Shown here: positions 28,854 through 38,468 of the stretch, piece after piece
Layout: each line of letters opens with the position of its first letter
Numbering within the stretch: the first letter of the stretch is position 1
Source: Phenylobacterium sp.
Lineage (GTDB): Bacteria > Pseudomonadota > Alphaproteobacteria > Caulobacterales > Caulobacteraceae
NCBI RefSeq assembly: GCF_030651755.1
Contig: NZ_JAUSBZ010000042.1
Span: forward strand, 1-40,931
Reading direction: 5' to 3'
DNA length: 40,931 nucleotides
Made by a program: the position numbers and the translations under genes
The notes under the pieces: model-generated
The model's database searches: none
What the model saw: the letters and a program-made list of their open reading frames with translations, nothing else
What the model was told of the DNA's origin: nothing

Positions 28854-29659
28854 GCGCGCAGGGTCCAGCCGTGGTCCAGGGGGCCGTGGCCCTGGCCAAG
28901 GCCCGGGGCGCTGGCCATGGCCTCCTGCACATAGGCCCAGGCATGGGCCACGGCGGCGTCCAGGGGCAGGCCCTGGGCCAGTCCGACCGCACAGGCCGAG
29001 GCCAGGGTGCAGCCGGTGCCATGGGTGTGGCGGGTGTCCTGGCGGTCGGTCTCGAACACGGTCTCGCCTGTGGGGGTCAGCAGCAGGTCGATCACCCGAT
29101 CGCCGGCCACGTGCCCGCCTTTCATCAACACCGCACGGGCGCCGAGCTGAAGCAGCGCGGTCCCGGCGCGCCGCTGGTCGTCCAGGCTTTCCACCACAAG
29201 TCCGGTCAGGGCGTGGGCCTCAGGGGCGTTGGGGGTCAGCAGGGCCGCCCGGGGAACCATCAGGCTGCGCACCGCGTCGACGGCGTCAGACGCCAGCAGG
29301 CTCGCGCCGCCCTTGGCGATCATCACTGGATCAATCACCGCCGGGATCGGGGCGGCCTCGTCCAGCAGGGCGGCGACGGCCTCCACCATGGCCACATCGC
29401 CCAGCATGCCGGTCTTGATGGCGTCGGCGCCGATGTCGCTCAGCACCGCCCGGGCCTGGGCCTGGACGATGTCGACGGGGATCGGATGGACCCCGGTGAC
29501 GCCAAGGGTGTTCTGCACGGTCACCGCCGTGATGGCGGTGGCGCCATAGCCGCCCAGCGCCATCACGGTTTTCAGGTCGGCCTGCACGCCGGCGCCGCCA
29601 CCGGAATCGGAGCCGGCGATGATCAGCACCCGGCCGAGGGGAGAGGTCAGAGAGGTCAT
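28850..29659 (-). CDS. thiD: Hydroxymethylpyrimidine/phosphomethylpyrimidine kinase
   Basis: Phosphorylates HMP and HMP-phosphate for thiamine synthesis. The 269 residues start [24 protein letters not shown]. The ribokinase-fold markers are [14 protein letters not shown] at the N-terminus, DPVMIAKGG in the middle and the anion-hole/catalytic [15 protein letters not shown] near the C-terminus. The ATG at 29659 has GAAG upstream; in-frame ATG 29674 and further extension to 29749 would overlap the divergent SDR start. Its stop overlaps the following nucleotidyltransferase start. No other thiamine genes are adjacent. Confidence 0.95.
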   Translation of the reverse strand: MTSLTSPLGRVLIIAGSDSGGGAGVQADLKTVMALGGYGATAITAVTVQNTLGVTGVHPIPVDIVQAQARAVLSDIGADAIKTGMLGDVAMVEAVAALLDEAAPIPAVIDPVMIAKGGASLLASDAVDAVRSLMVPRAALLTPNAPEAHALTGLVVESLDDQRRAGTALLQLGARAVLMKGGHVAGDRVIDLLLTPTGETVFETDRQDTRHTHGTGCTLASACAVGLAQGLPLDAAVAHAWAYVQEAMASAPGLGQGHGPLDHGWTLRA

Positions 29660-29742
29660 GGCCGCTTCTTCCATATCCTTGGGCGTCTGACGAGGGGGCC
29701 GGCGGGCTTGCCCACAGGGCTGCGCCGGGCGAGGTTCGCCCC

Positions 29743-30495
29743 ATGACACAGCTTGCCAAGATCGCCCTGGTCACCGGGGCGGGTTCAGGGATCGGACGGG
29801 CCTGCGCGCTCGCTCTGCACCGTGGGGGATTCGCCCTGGCCCTCACCGGACGGCGCCGGGCGGCGCTGGACGACACGGCGGCAGGGTTGCCTCCGTCCGA
29901 CGTCCTGATCCACCCTGCCGATGTGTCCGACGAGGATCAGGTGGGCGCCCTGTTCGCCACCGTGCAGGCGCGGTTCGGCCGGCTCGACCTGTTGTTCAAC
30001 AACGCCGGGACTGGCGCGCCGCCGGTTCCTCTCGAGGATCTGTCGCTGAAGGCCTGGCGCCGCGTGGTCGACGTCAACCTCACCGGCGCCTTCCTGTGCA
30101 CCCAGGGCGCCTTTCGCCTGATGAAGGCCCAGGACCCCAGGGGCGGGCGGATCATCAACAACGGCTCGATCTCGGCCCACACGCCGCGGCCGCGCTCGGC
30201 GGCCTACACCGCCACCAAGCACGCGATCACCGGCCTGACCAAGTCGACCAGCCTCGACGGCCGGGCCTATGGCGTCGCCTGCGGCCAGATCGACATCGGC
30301 AACGCCGCCACCGAGATGACCGCCGCCATGACCGGCGGGGTCCCCCAGGCCGACGGGACCCTGAAGCCTGAGCCGATGATGGACGTGGCCGCCGTCGCCC
30401 AGGCGGTGGTCTACATGGCGAGCCTGCCGCTGGAGGCCAATGTCCAGTTCATGACGGTGATGGCCACCCAGATGCCCTATGTCGGCCGTGGCTGA
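29743..30495 (+). CDS. Short-chain dehydrogenase/reductase (SDR)
   Basis: NAD(P)-dependent oxidoreductase of the classical SDR type, 250 residues. The cofactor motif is TGAGSGIG (11-18), followed by NNAG (86-89). The catalytic set is Ser142, Tyr155 and Lys159 (AAYTATKH). After the active site the sequence [12 protein letters not shown] replaces the usual PG motif, as in some SDRs of unknown substrate. It is divergent from thiD and overlaps the next gene by 17 bases, suggesting a two-gene operon. Substrate unknown. Confidence 0.9.
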   Translation: MTQLAKIALVTGAGSGIGRACALALHRGGFALALTGRRRAALDDTAAGLPPSDVLIHPADVSDEDQVGALFATVQARFGRLDLLFNNAGTGAPPVPLEDLSLKAWRRVVDVNLTGAFLCTQGAFRLMKAQDPRGGRIINNGSISAHTPRPRSAAYTATKHAITGLTKSTSLDGRAYGVACGQIDIGNAATEMTAAMTGGVPQADGTLKPEPMMDVAAVAQAVVYMASLPLEANVQFMTVMATQMPYVGRG

Positions 30496-31246
30496 CGCCC
30501 GCGCCGCTCAGGTCGCGGTGTTCCGGGACTATTTCGGCCTGCAGCTCGCCTTCGCCGAGACGCTGGCGGCCCGCAGCGGCCTGCCGCTGTCGGAGGCGGT
30601 TCGCGGCTTCACCAACCTGCATCGCCGCCTCAGCCTCGGCGAGGTGTCCGAGGCGCCGCCGGGAGCCGAGTGGCGGCGCTACGCCGAGGGGCTGGACCGC
30701 GCGCCGGACGCCCCCTCGCGCCTCGACTGGACGATGGAGGTAATGGCCGCCGCCCCGGACGAACCGCCCCAGCCGAACAAGGTCCGCTTCGGCTGTTTCA
30801 GCTATGACCCGCCCGACGCCGGCGTGGTTCGCATCCACTTCAACAACCACGACAGCCGCGACGGCGCAGGACCCCTGGCCCGGTCCAAGGTCGGGGCGCG
30901 GCGTTCAGAGCTGGCGCGGATGTTCGCTCATCTGCGGCGGACCGCGCCGGAAGCCGAGACGGTGGCCGGCGCCTCTTGGCTCTACCATGTGGAAGCCTAT
31001 CGCCGCCTGTTTCCGCCCGCCTATACGGCCTCGGCCACCCTGGCGGGGAAGGTCGGCCTGACCGGCGTCTCCAGCTGGGGCCAGTTCCTGACTCATCAGG
31101 GCGCGGTCAAGGGCGACCTGAGCCAGACCTTCCTTGAGGGGCTGGGAGGCCTCGATCCCGACGCGCCCTGGCTCGCCTTCCCCTTGCGCCCCCTTCGGGT
31201 CTCGGCGCCGATCGCGTGCTTTGAGGACCATTTCGGTCTCGGCTAA
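30479..31246 (+). CDS. Conserved protein of unknown function coupled to the SDR
   Basis: A soluble 255-residue protein that I cannot assign. It contains well-ordered, probably conserved stretches: [11 protein letters not shown] (44-54), [23 protein letters not shown] (about 103-125), [18 protein letters not shown] and [11 protein letters not shown]. Aromatic and charged pairs (HFNN, SWLYH) look like active-site or ligand contacts, but no catalytic motif is clear. The ATG lies inside the SDR gene, 17 bases before its end, indicating coupled translation. It ends four bases into the convergent folP. Confidence 0.75.
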   Translation: MSAVADARAAQVAVFRDYFGLQLAFAETLAARSGLPLSEAVRGFTNLHRRLSLGEVSEAPPGAEWRRYAEGLDRAPDAPSRLDWTMEVMAAAPDEPPQPNKVRFGCFSYDPPDAGVVRIHFNNHDSRDGAGPLARSKVGARRSELARMFAHLRRTAPEAETVAGASWLYHVEAYRRLFPPAYTASATLAGKVGLTGVSSWGQFLTHQGAVKGDLSQTFLEGLGGLDPDAPWLAFPLRPLRVSAPIACFEDHFGLG

Positions 31247-32100
31247 GGGCGTCGGGCCGCCTTGATGGCCGACCAGACATCCAGAGCCTGGATGGTTTCC
31301 CCCACATCATGGACCCGCACCGCGGCGACGCCGGCCTGCGCGCCGGCGAGGGCTGCGGCGATCGAGCCCGGCGCCCGTGCGTCCGGCGCCTCGGCCCCCG
31401 GATGGATGGCGGCGATGAACCGTTTCCGGCTGGCGCCCAACAGAACGGGAAAGCCCAGGGCGCAGACCGCGTCCAGATGGGCGAGCAGGGCCAGGTTGTG
31501 GTCCAGGGACTTGCCAAAGCCTATCCCAGGGTCGAGCCAGATCTTCTCCCGGGCCACCCCTGCGGCCATGGCGGCCGCCGCTCGATCGACCAGGAAGGCG
31601 CAGACCTCGGCTGTGACATCCTCATAGTGAGGGGCCGCCTGCATGGTGCGCGGCTCCCCCTGCATGTGCATCAGCACCACCTGGCAGCCGAGCTCGGCGG
31701 CCACATCGGCGCTGTCGGGCGCATGGGAGAGGGCGGTCACATCGTTCCAGATCGTCGCCCCGGCGGCCACCGCCGCCCGGGCCACCTGCGGTTTCATGGT
31801 GTCCACCGACAGGGGTGGGGCGGCTTCCGCAGCCAGGGCGGTGATGACCGGGACGACGCGACCGATCTCCGCCTCGGCCGGCACGGGTGAGGCGCCAGGG
31901 CGGGTGGACTCCCCGCCGATATCGAGGATGTCGGCGCCCTGGCCTATCAGTCGGCGGGCCTGGGCCAAGGCGGGCTCAAGTCCCTCATATCGACCCCCGT
32001 CGGAAAAGCTGTCGGGGGTGAGGTTGAGGACGCCCATCACGGCGGGTCGGCGGGGGGGGCGGATCAGGGCGGACCTCCAGGACTTCTCGCAGGCGCGCAA
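31243..32100 (-). CDS. folP: Dihydropteroate synthase
   Basis: Condenses p-aminobenzoate with hydroxymethyl-dihydropterin pyrophosphate in folate synthesis; the target of sulfonamides. The TIM-barrel signatures are present: VMGVLNLTPDSFSDGG (21-36), DIGGESTRPGA (60-70), SVDTMKP, IWNDVT, DPGIGFGK, LLGASRKRF and the final VRVHDV. The start is unusual: no ATG or GTG lies upstream, so either the TTG at 32100 or a nearby non-standard codon begins translation. The rest is 285 residues, a normal length. It overlaps the convergent unknown gene by four bases and is divergent from a 63-residue gene. Confidence 0.94.
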   Translation of the reverse strand: MRACEKSWRSALIRPPRRPAVMGVLNLTPDSFSDGGRYEGLEPALAQARRLIGQGADILDIGGESTRPGASPVPAEAEIGRVVPVITALAAEAAPPLSVDTMKPQVARAAVAAGATIWNDVTALSHAPDSADVAAELGCQVVLMHMQGEPRTMQAAPHYEDVTAEVCAFLVDRAAAAMAAGVAREKIWLDPGIGFGKSLDHNLALLAHLDAVCALGFPVLLGASRKRFIAAIHPGAEAPDARAPGSIAAALAGAQAGVAAVRVHDVGETIQALDVWSAIKAARRP

Positions 32101-32262
32101 CGCCCAATCGGTTATCCCACAAGGACCAGGGCGCCAATCGTGCGGGCGCCGCGGGCGAAATGCTGCGACTGCTCACATCGGGCGCCGGAAGTCTGTCACA
32201 CCTTCGCCTTAAGGTGCCAGCAGGGATGGCCAACCTCGGACCTGGGATGCACGCCCGTGATC

Positions 32263-32454
32263 ATGAACCCGATACGCCACCTGCGGCGCCGCAAGCGCCT
32301 GCAGGCCGAGGCGGAGGAAGAGGCGGCCTATCTGCGCCGCAGGTTTGGGGCTGAGGCCCATGGCGCCGCCATGGAGAAGCTCAAGCGCGCGGACCTGACC
32401 AGCTGGGGTCGCCAGGTGGTGGCTGAAGCCGCCCGGCGCCTGGAGCAGAGCTGA
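32263..32454 (+). CDS. Small basic helical protein of unknown function
   Basis: A 63-residue protein starting at an ATG at 32263. It has an arginine-rich N-terminus (MNPIRHLRRRKRLQ), then an amphipathic, probably coiled helix (AEAEEEAAYLRRRFG) and a second helix to the C-terminus. The frame can be extended to 32140 but the extra residues look like untranslated DNA. No domain is recognised. It lies between folP and ftsH, convergent with ftsH, whose end is 22 bases away. Confidence 0.6.
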   Translation: MNPIRHLRRRKRLQAEAEEEAAYLRRRFGAEAHGAAMEKLKRADLTSWGRQVVAEAARRLEQS

Positions 32455-32476
32455 GCCCTGCTCCAGACGGTCGGGA

Positions 32477-34360
<1,884 letters not shown>

Positions 34361-34410
34361 GGTGCTTTTGATCCGTCTCGGGAAAACGCGTGTTCAGACC
34401 CTAAGATAGG

Positions 34411-34436
34411 ATGGCCTGAGCGGTTTCACCAGCAAG
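34411..34436 (-). promoter_or_regulatory. Candidate sigma-32 promoter of ftsH
   Basis: On the minus strand CTTGCT (34436-34431) and GGCCAT (34416-34411) are 14 bases apart, each 4/6 to CTTGAA / CCCCAT. Heat induction of ftsH is well known in other bacteria. The match is modest and made by eye. Confidence 0.3.
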
Positions 34437-34494
34437 GGGCGGGCCAGAGTGACCGCAGGTCGCGGTCTGGCTGCAGAATCTCTGGGCTCTGGGA

Positions 34495-34528
34495 ACGAGA
34501 AAGGCCGCGCAGACGGGCTGCGCGGCCT
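34495..34528 (-). terminator. Intrinsic terminator of rpsU
   Basis: AGGCCGCGCA (34502-34511) and TGCGCGGCCT (34519-34528) form a 10-bp stem with a seven-base loop. On the minus strand the stem is followed by TTTCTCGTT. It sits about 50 bases after the rpsU stop and upstream of ftsH, separating the two transcripts. Confidence 0.8.
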
Positions 34529-34578
34529 GATATCTCTTCACGATCGCACGTCCCGCCAGGGCGAAGACGCAGGCGTCC

Positions 34579-34812
34579 TTAGCGGGCGCGCGGCTTGGGG
34601 GCCGCGATCAGACCTTCGCGCTGGGCGCGCTTGCGGGCCAGCTTGCGGGCGCGGCGGACGGCTTCAGCCTTCTGGCGCGCGCGCTTTTCCGAGGGCTTCT
34701 CGTAATGGACGTGGCGCTTCATCTCGCGGAACGAGCCTTCGCGCTGCATCTTCTTCTTCAGGGCCTTGAGGGCCTGGTCGACATTATTGTCGCGGACGAA
34801 AATCTGAACCAG
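34579..34812 (-). CDS. rpsU: Small ribosomal subunit protein bS21 (apparent CTG start)
   Basis: 30S protein near the anti-Shine-Dalgarno end of 16S rRNA. The 77 residues match bS21: [20 protein letters not shown] at the N-terminus, [20 protein letters not shown], and a long arginine/lysine-rich C-terminal extension as in alphaproteobacteria. The frame has no ATG, GTG or TTG at the conserved start; instead CTG at 34812 precedes GTTCAGATT. AGGAG lies eight bases before it, so CTG is probably the initiation codon. The next in-frame ATG upstream would add 18 unlike residues. A terminator follows the gene. Confidence 0.9.
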   Translation of the reverse strand: MVQIFVRDNNVDQALKALKKKMQREGSFREMKRHVHYEKPSEKRARQKAEAVRRARKLARKRAQREGLIAAPKPRAR

Positions 34813-34990
34813 GGGACTCTCTCCTGCCTGCCTGCCGTTGCGCCACCCGGCGCACATGGCGGTGGCGGTGAAACAAAAATACGAAATAGCCCCGAAAGCG
34901 ACCGCTCCGGAGCCGAGGGCGGCGAAATAGCAGAAGGCTTGGCCCATGTCCACGCAAGACGGCGGCTTTCGGCAGGGTTAGACTGGGCGA

Positions 34991-35659
34991 ATGTCAGACT
35001 CCGCCTCATCCCCCCACCCCGATCCCGACGCCTGGGCCCGCAATGTCGAGGACCAGGTCCTCTCCCTCGCCCTGCCCCATGTGCCGCAGATGGGCTGGAG
35101 TCCCCTGCTTGTGGCCCGCGCCGGGGCCGAGGCTGGCCTCTCCAGGGGGGAGATCGAGCTTTTGTTCCCCAATGGGGCGGCCGACCTGGCGGCCCTGCTG
35201 GGCCGTCGCCATGACCGCGAGGCCCTGGCGATCCTGGCCGAAACCGATCCCCGGGCCCTGAAGATCCGCGAGCGCATCCGCCTGGCGGTGGAGACCCGGC
35301 TGGACGCCGCCGCCCAGGACGAGGCCATCGCCCGCCGCTGGAGCGGCTTCCTCGCCCTGCCACAGAACCTGCCCCTGGCCAGCCGCCTCCTGTGGGACAG
35401 CGCCGACCAGCTCTGGCGCTGGGCCGGCGACACCGCCACCGACGAGAACCACTATTCCAAGCGCGCCATCCTCTCGGGAATCCTGTCGGCGGCGCTCGCC
35501 ATCCGCGTGGCCTCGGGCCGCGGGACCTCCATGGACTTCGTGGACGCCCGCATCGCCAATGTGATGAGCTTCGAGAAGTGGAAGGCGACGACCAAGCTAC
35601 GCCCGTCCGAAGCCCTCAAGACCTTCGCCCAGACCCTTGGCCGCATGCGTTACGGCTGA
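34991..35659 (+). CDS. COQ9-family ubiquinone biosynthesis protein
   Basis: Lipid-binding TetR-fold protein that assists ubiquinone hydroxylation in alphaproteobacteria and mitochondria; 222 residues. The signature stretch is in the C-terminal half: a DQLWRWAGDTATDENHYSKR segment (about 138-157), then LSGILSAALAIRVASG (a hydrophobic helix) and FVDARIANVMSFEKWKA. The N-terminal part forms helices typical of the TetR-like domain (WSPLLVARAGAEAGLSRGEIELLFP). The ATG at 34991 is the only good start. It is divergent from rpsU. Its stop codon lies inside the first copy of a 76-base direct repeat. Confidence 0.88.
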   Translation: MSDSASSPHPDPDAWARNVEDQVLSLALPHVPQMGWSPLLVARAGAEAGLSRGEIELLFPNGAADLAALLGRRHDREALAILAETDPRALKIRERIRLAVETRLDAAAQDEAIARRWSGFLALPQNLPLASRLLWDSADQLWRWAGDTATDENHYSKRAILSGILSAALAIRVASGRGTSMDFVDARIANVMSFEKWKATTKLRPSEALKTFAQTLGRMRYG

Positions 35660-35729
35660 GGCGCCTTGCGTCCTTCGAGGCTCGCTATCGCTCGCGCCTC
35701 AGGATGAGGAGGGTGGGTTGAGGCCTCTC
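35654..35729 (+). repeat. Direct repeat, copy 1 (REP-like)
   Basis: About 76 bases from GGCTGAGGCGCC to GGCCTCTC, nearly identical to 35909-35985. It contains the core TCCTTCGAGGCTCGC ... CTCAGGATGAGG that is common between genes of alphaproteobacteria. The first six bases include the COQ9 stop codon. Confidence 0.75.
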
Positions 35730-35847
35730 CCCGCCCTCGTCATGCTCGGGCTTGACCCGAGCATCCATGAACACTGGTCCGGCCACGGTGTGCATGGGCC
35801 CTCGGATCAAGTCCGAGGGCGACGGAGGAGAGGTTGGGGCTCTCTTC

Positions 35848-35881
35848 GTGTCCTTCGCGCCCCTTCGTGTCCTTTGTGTCC
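35848..35881 (+). repeat. Dispersed 34-base repeat, second copy of the one at 9095-9128
   Basis: Starts GTGTCCTTCGCGCCCCTT and matches 9095-9128 with three mismatches. Composed of GTGTCCTT(C/T)G units. Unknown role. Confidence 0.7.
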
Positions 35882-35908
35882 GATCTTGAGTGCGCCCGCC
35901 GCACGCGA

Positions 35909-35985
35909 GGCTGAGGCGCCTTTGCGTCCTTCGAGGCTCGCTACCGCTCGCACCTCAGGATGAGGCAGGTGGGGTGAGGCCTCTC
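35909..35985 (+). repeat. Direct repeat, copy 2 (REP-like)
   Basis: About 76 bases, nearly identical to 35654-35729, in the same orientation. Its core forms the left half of the long hairpin described next. Confidence 0.75.
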
Positions 35986-36028
35986 AGTCCGTCCTCATCC
36001 TGAGGCGCCCGAAGGGCCTCGAAGGACG
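35925..36028. repeat. Long two-part hairpin (104 bases) before purK end
   Basis: Outer arms CGTCCTTCGAGGC (35925-35937) and GCCTCGAAGGACG (36016-36028); inner arms CCTCAGGATGAGG (35953-35965) and CCTCATCCTGAGG (35993-36005). All four arms pair perfectly. It lies between convergent genes and could end transcription from both sides. Confidence 0.75.
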
Positions 36029-36044
36029 AGGGCGGCTGCGCCGC

Positions 36045-37127
36045 CTATAGCCCCGACAGCCGGTTGATATGGCCCATCTTGCGGCCGGGCTTGGCCTCGC
36101 GCTTGCCGTAGAGGTGCAGGCGGGTCTCGGGCTCGCTGGCCAGTTTCAGCCAGGCCTCGGCCTCGTCGCCCAGCAGGTTGAGCATCTCCACATGGGCCCG
36201 GGCTGCGGTGGGCCCTAATGGCCAGCCGGCCACGGCGCGGATGTGCTGCTCGAACTGGCAGACCTCGCAGCCGTCCTGGGTCCAGTGTCCGGTATTGTGC
36301 ACCCGGGGCGCGATCTCATTGGCCAGCAGGCGGCCGTCCGCCAGCTCGAACAGCTCGATGCCGATGACGCCCACATAGTCCAGGCGGGTGAGGATCTGGG
36401 CGGCGATCCGTTCGGCCTGGTCCGCCAGGTCGGGACTGGCCGGCGCGGGCGCCACCGTGCGGCGCAGGATGCCGCCCTCGTGATGGTTTTCGCCCAGGGG
36501 ATAGATGGCCAGCTCGCCGTCGCGGCCCCGGCCGGCGATCACTGAAAGCTCGCGCACGAAATCGGCCGGCGCCTCCAGGATGCAGGGGACGCCCCCCAGG
36601 GCCTCAAAGACGTCGGCGGCTTCGGCCGCATGCTCGACCCACTTCTGGCCCTTGCCGTCATAGCCCTCCCTGCGGGAATTCATCAGGGACGGGACGCCGA
36701 TGCGCGCGGCGGCCTCCAGGGCGTCCTCACCGCTGTCCACCTGGGCGAAGGCCACGGTGCGGACACCGGCCTCATTGAGGAAGGTCTTTTCGGCCACCCG
36801 GTCCTGGGCCACGGCCAGGGTTTCGCCATTGGGCGCCACCGGGGCCCCAAGCGCCCTCAGCCGCTCGACCGCGGCGGCGGGCACGTTTTCGAACTCATAG
36901 GTGATGACGTCACAGAGGTCGGCCAGCCTCGCCAGCCCGTCGGGGTCGTCAAAGGGGGTGATGAGGGTTTCCCGCGCCACCCGGCTGGCCGGGGCGTCGA
37001 TCTCCGGCGTCAGGATGACCACGTCAAAGCCCAGACGGGCGGCGGCGAGCGCCAGCATTCGTCCCAGCTGTCCGCCGCCGAGAATGCCGATGGTCGCGCC
37101 GGGCGCGAGGGGAAAGCCCGAGTCCAT
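36045..37127 (-). CDS. purK: 5-(carboxyamino)imidazole ribonucleotide synthase
   Basis: ATP-grasp enzyme of purine synthesis converting AIR and bicarbonate to N5-CAIR. The 360 residues open with the dinucleotide-like GILGGGQLGRMLALAA (9-24). ATP-grasp segments follow (VPSLMNSRREGYDGKGQ, CILEAPADFVRELSVI) and the active-site ELFELADGRLLANEIAPRVHNTGHW with NEIAPRxHNSGH-type motif. The ATG overlaps the purE stop by one base (TGATG), so the two are translationally coupled. Confidence 0.97.
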   Translation of the reverse strand: MDSGFPLAPGATIGILGGGQLGRMLALAAARLGFDVVILTPEIDAPASRVARETLITPFDDPDGLARLADLCDVITYEFENVPAAAVERLRALGAPVAPNGETLAVAQDRVAEKTFLNEAGVRTVAFAQVDSGEDALEAAARIGVPSLMNSRREGYDGKGQKWVEHAAEAADVFEALGGVPCILEAPADFVRELSVIAGRGRDGELAIYPLGENHHEGGILRRTVAPAPASPDLADQAERIAAQILTRLDYVGVIGIELFELADGRLLANEIAPRVHNTGHWTQDGCEVCQFEQHIRAVAGWPLGPTAARAHVEMLNLLGDEAEAWLKLASEPETRLHLYGKREAKPGRKMGHINRLSGL

Positions 37128-37639
37128 CAGTCTTCCACCGTCTCGGACACGGCGTCCGCCAGGCCCTGGGCGAAGGCGGTGAGGCGTTCGGCCAGAGCGG
37201 GATCGCCCAGCGCCAGGATGCGAGCGGCGAGAATGCCGGCGTTCTTGGCGCCCGCCTCGCCGATGGCCAGGGTCGCCACCGGAATGCCCCCGGGCATCTG
37301 GACGATGGAGAGCAAGCTATCCATACCCTTCAGGGCCTTGGACTCCACCGGCACGCCCAGCACCGGCAGTTCGGTCATGGAGGCGGCCATGCCCGGCAGG
37401 TGGGCGGCGCCGCCGGCGCCGGCGATGATCACCTTGTAGCCCGCAGCCTTGGCGGTGGTGGCGAAGTCATAGAGGCGCTTGGGCGTGCGGTGGGCCGAGA
37501 CCACCTTGGCCTCCCAGGTCACGCCAAGCGCGTCGAGCTGGTCTGCGGCGCACCGCATGGTGGGCCAGTCGGAGCGGCTGCCCATGATGATGGCGACGGG
37601 CGGGCGACCGCCTGGGCCGGCGGGGTTGGAACTGGCCAT
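37127..37639 (-). CDS. purE: N5-carboxyaminoimidazole ribonucleotide mutase
   Basis: Rearranges N5-CAIR to CAIR in purine synthesis. The 170 residues show the class I PurE signature: [12 protein letters not shown] (18-29), [13 protein letters not shown] (50-62), and a [14 protein letters not shown] segment (75-88) with the catalytic His of SAHRTP. It is first in a purEK operon. A ribosome binding site (AAGGGGG) and a promoter with TATACT lie just upstream. Confidence 0.97.
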   Translation of the reverse strand: MASSNPAGPGGRPPVAIIMGSRSDWPTMRCAADQLDALGVTWEAKVVSAHRTPKRLYDFATTAKAAGYKVIIAGAGGAAHLPGMAASMTELPVLGVPVESKALKGMDSLLSIVQMPGGIPVATLAIGEAGAKNAGILAARILALGDPALAERLTAFAQGLADAVSETVED

Positions 37640-37669
37640 CGGACGGCCCCCTTAATGGGAAAGGCGCGG

Positions 37670-37697
37670 AGTATAGGCGCCGCCTTTGCGCCGGCAA
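37670..37697 (-). promoter_or_regulatory. Putative sigma-70 promoter of purEK
   Basis: On the minus strand TTGCCG (37697-37692) and TATACT (37675-37670) are 16 bases apart, 4/6 and 5/6 to consensus. Transcription would start near 37663, about 24 bases before the purE ATG. Confidence 0.45.
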
Positions 37698-37748
37698 CCG
37701 ATCACCGGTAGGTTTCTTATGGTTAAGGCTGGATGTGATTCCCTCCCC

Positions 37749-38468
37749 ATGAAGATCACGGGCGCGCGCACCGAACCCTTTGCGGCCATCCGCAAACGGG
37801 CCCTGGCCCAGGCCGGCGCCCAGAGCTCTGCGGCCCGCGCCCTGCCGGCCGACAAGGCGGGCTTCCTCGGCGTCTCCGAAACCGAGATGACGCCGGCGGT
37901 TCGCGGCGCCCTGCAGACCCTGCTGACCGAGATTGATGATCTGCGCGGCGAGGTGGCCCGGCTGAAGGCCAAGCTGATCGAGGCCGAGGGTCTGGCCGAC
38001 CGGGACGCCCTGACTCCGGTGCTCAATCGCCGGGCCTTCATGCGCGAACTGGCCCGGGTGCAGACCTTCTCCCGCCGCTACGCCTCGCCGGCCAGCCTGG
38101 TCTATTTCGACCTGGACGACTTCAAGAGCGTCAATGATCGCTTCGGCCATGCGGCCGGCGACGCTGTGCTCAAGGCCGTGGCCGAGCGGCTCACAGGCCT
38201 GGTGCGCGACAGCGACATTGTCGGGCGCATGGGCGGGGACGAGTTCGCCGTGGTGCTGGTCCAGGCCACCGCCATGACCGCCCAGGCCAAGGCCGAGGCC
38301 CTGGCAAGGACCCTGGAACAGGCGCCCATCCAGTTCGGCGACTGGTCGGCGCCCCTGCATCTGTCCTACGGGGTCTGTGAAATCCCCCATGACGGCGAGC
38401 CCGAGGCCATTGTCGCCCAGGCGGACGCGGCCATGTTCATCCGCAAGCGCGAGCGCCAGACCGGCTGA
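37749..38468 (+). CDS. Diguanylate cyclase (DgcB-like) with inhibitory site
   Basis: Makes cyclic di-GMP from two GTP. From ATG 37749 the protein is 239 residues: a short N-terminal region, a coiled coil (about 50-82, LQTLLTEIDDLRGEVARLKAKLIEAEG), and a GGDEF domain (about 83-235). The active site is GGDEF at 162-166. RDSD at 153-156, five residues before it, is an intact RxxD product-inhibition site. No membrane segment or receiver domain is present; a coiled coil fused to GGDEF is the layout of Caulobacter DgcB, which promotes surface attachment, but orthology is inferred. An ATG at 37719 with GGTAGG upstream would add ten residues. The stop overlaps the next ATG by one base. Confidence 0.88.
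   Translation: MKITGARTEPFAAIRKRALAQAGAQSSAARALPADKAGFLGVSETEMTPAVRGALQTLLTEIDDLRGEVARLKAKLIEAEGLADRDALTPVLNRRAFMRELARVQTFSRRYASPASLVYFDLDDFKSVNDRFGHAAGDAVLKAVAERLTGLVRDSDIVGRMGGDEFAVVLVQATAMTAQAKAEALARTLEQAPIQFGDWSAPLHLSYGVCEIPHDGEPEAIVAQADAAMFIRKRERQTG

Larger units (their letters stand above)
35660..36044. other. Intergenic repeat mosaic between COQ9 gene and purK
   Basis: This 385-base gap has no convincing gene. It consists of: the end of direct-repeat copy 1; a CGGGCTTGACCCGAGCATCCA-like palindromic unit (about 35747-35770) and GGACTTGATCC-type companion (about 35803-35818); a 34-base copy of the repeat also found near ku (35848-35881); direct-repeat copy 2; and an inverted copy completing a long hairpin. 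Confidence 0.7.

Noticed and set aside
34840-34960. Two GCTATTTC words upstream of rpsU resembling Caulobacter -10 elements
   Set aside because: No -35 element lies at a proper distance from either copy.
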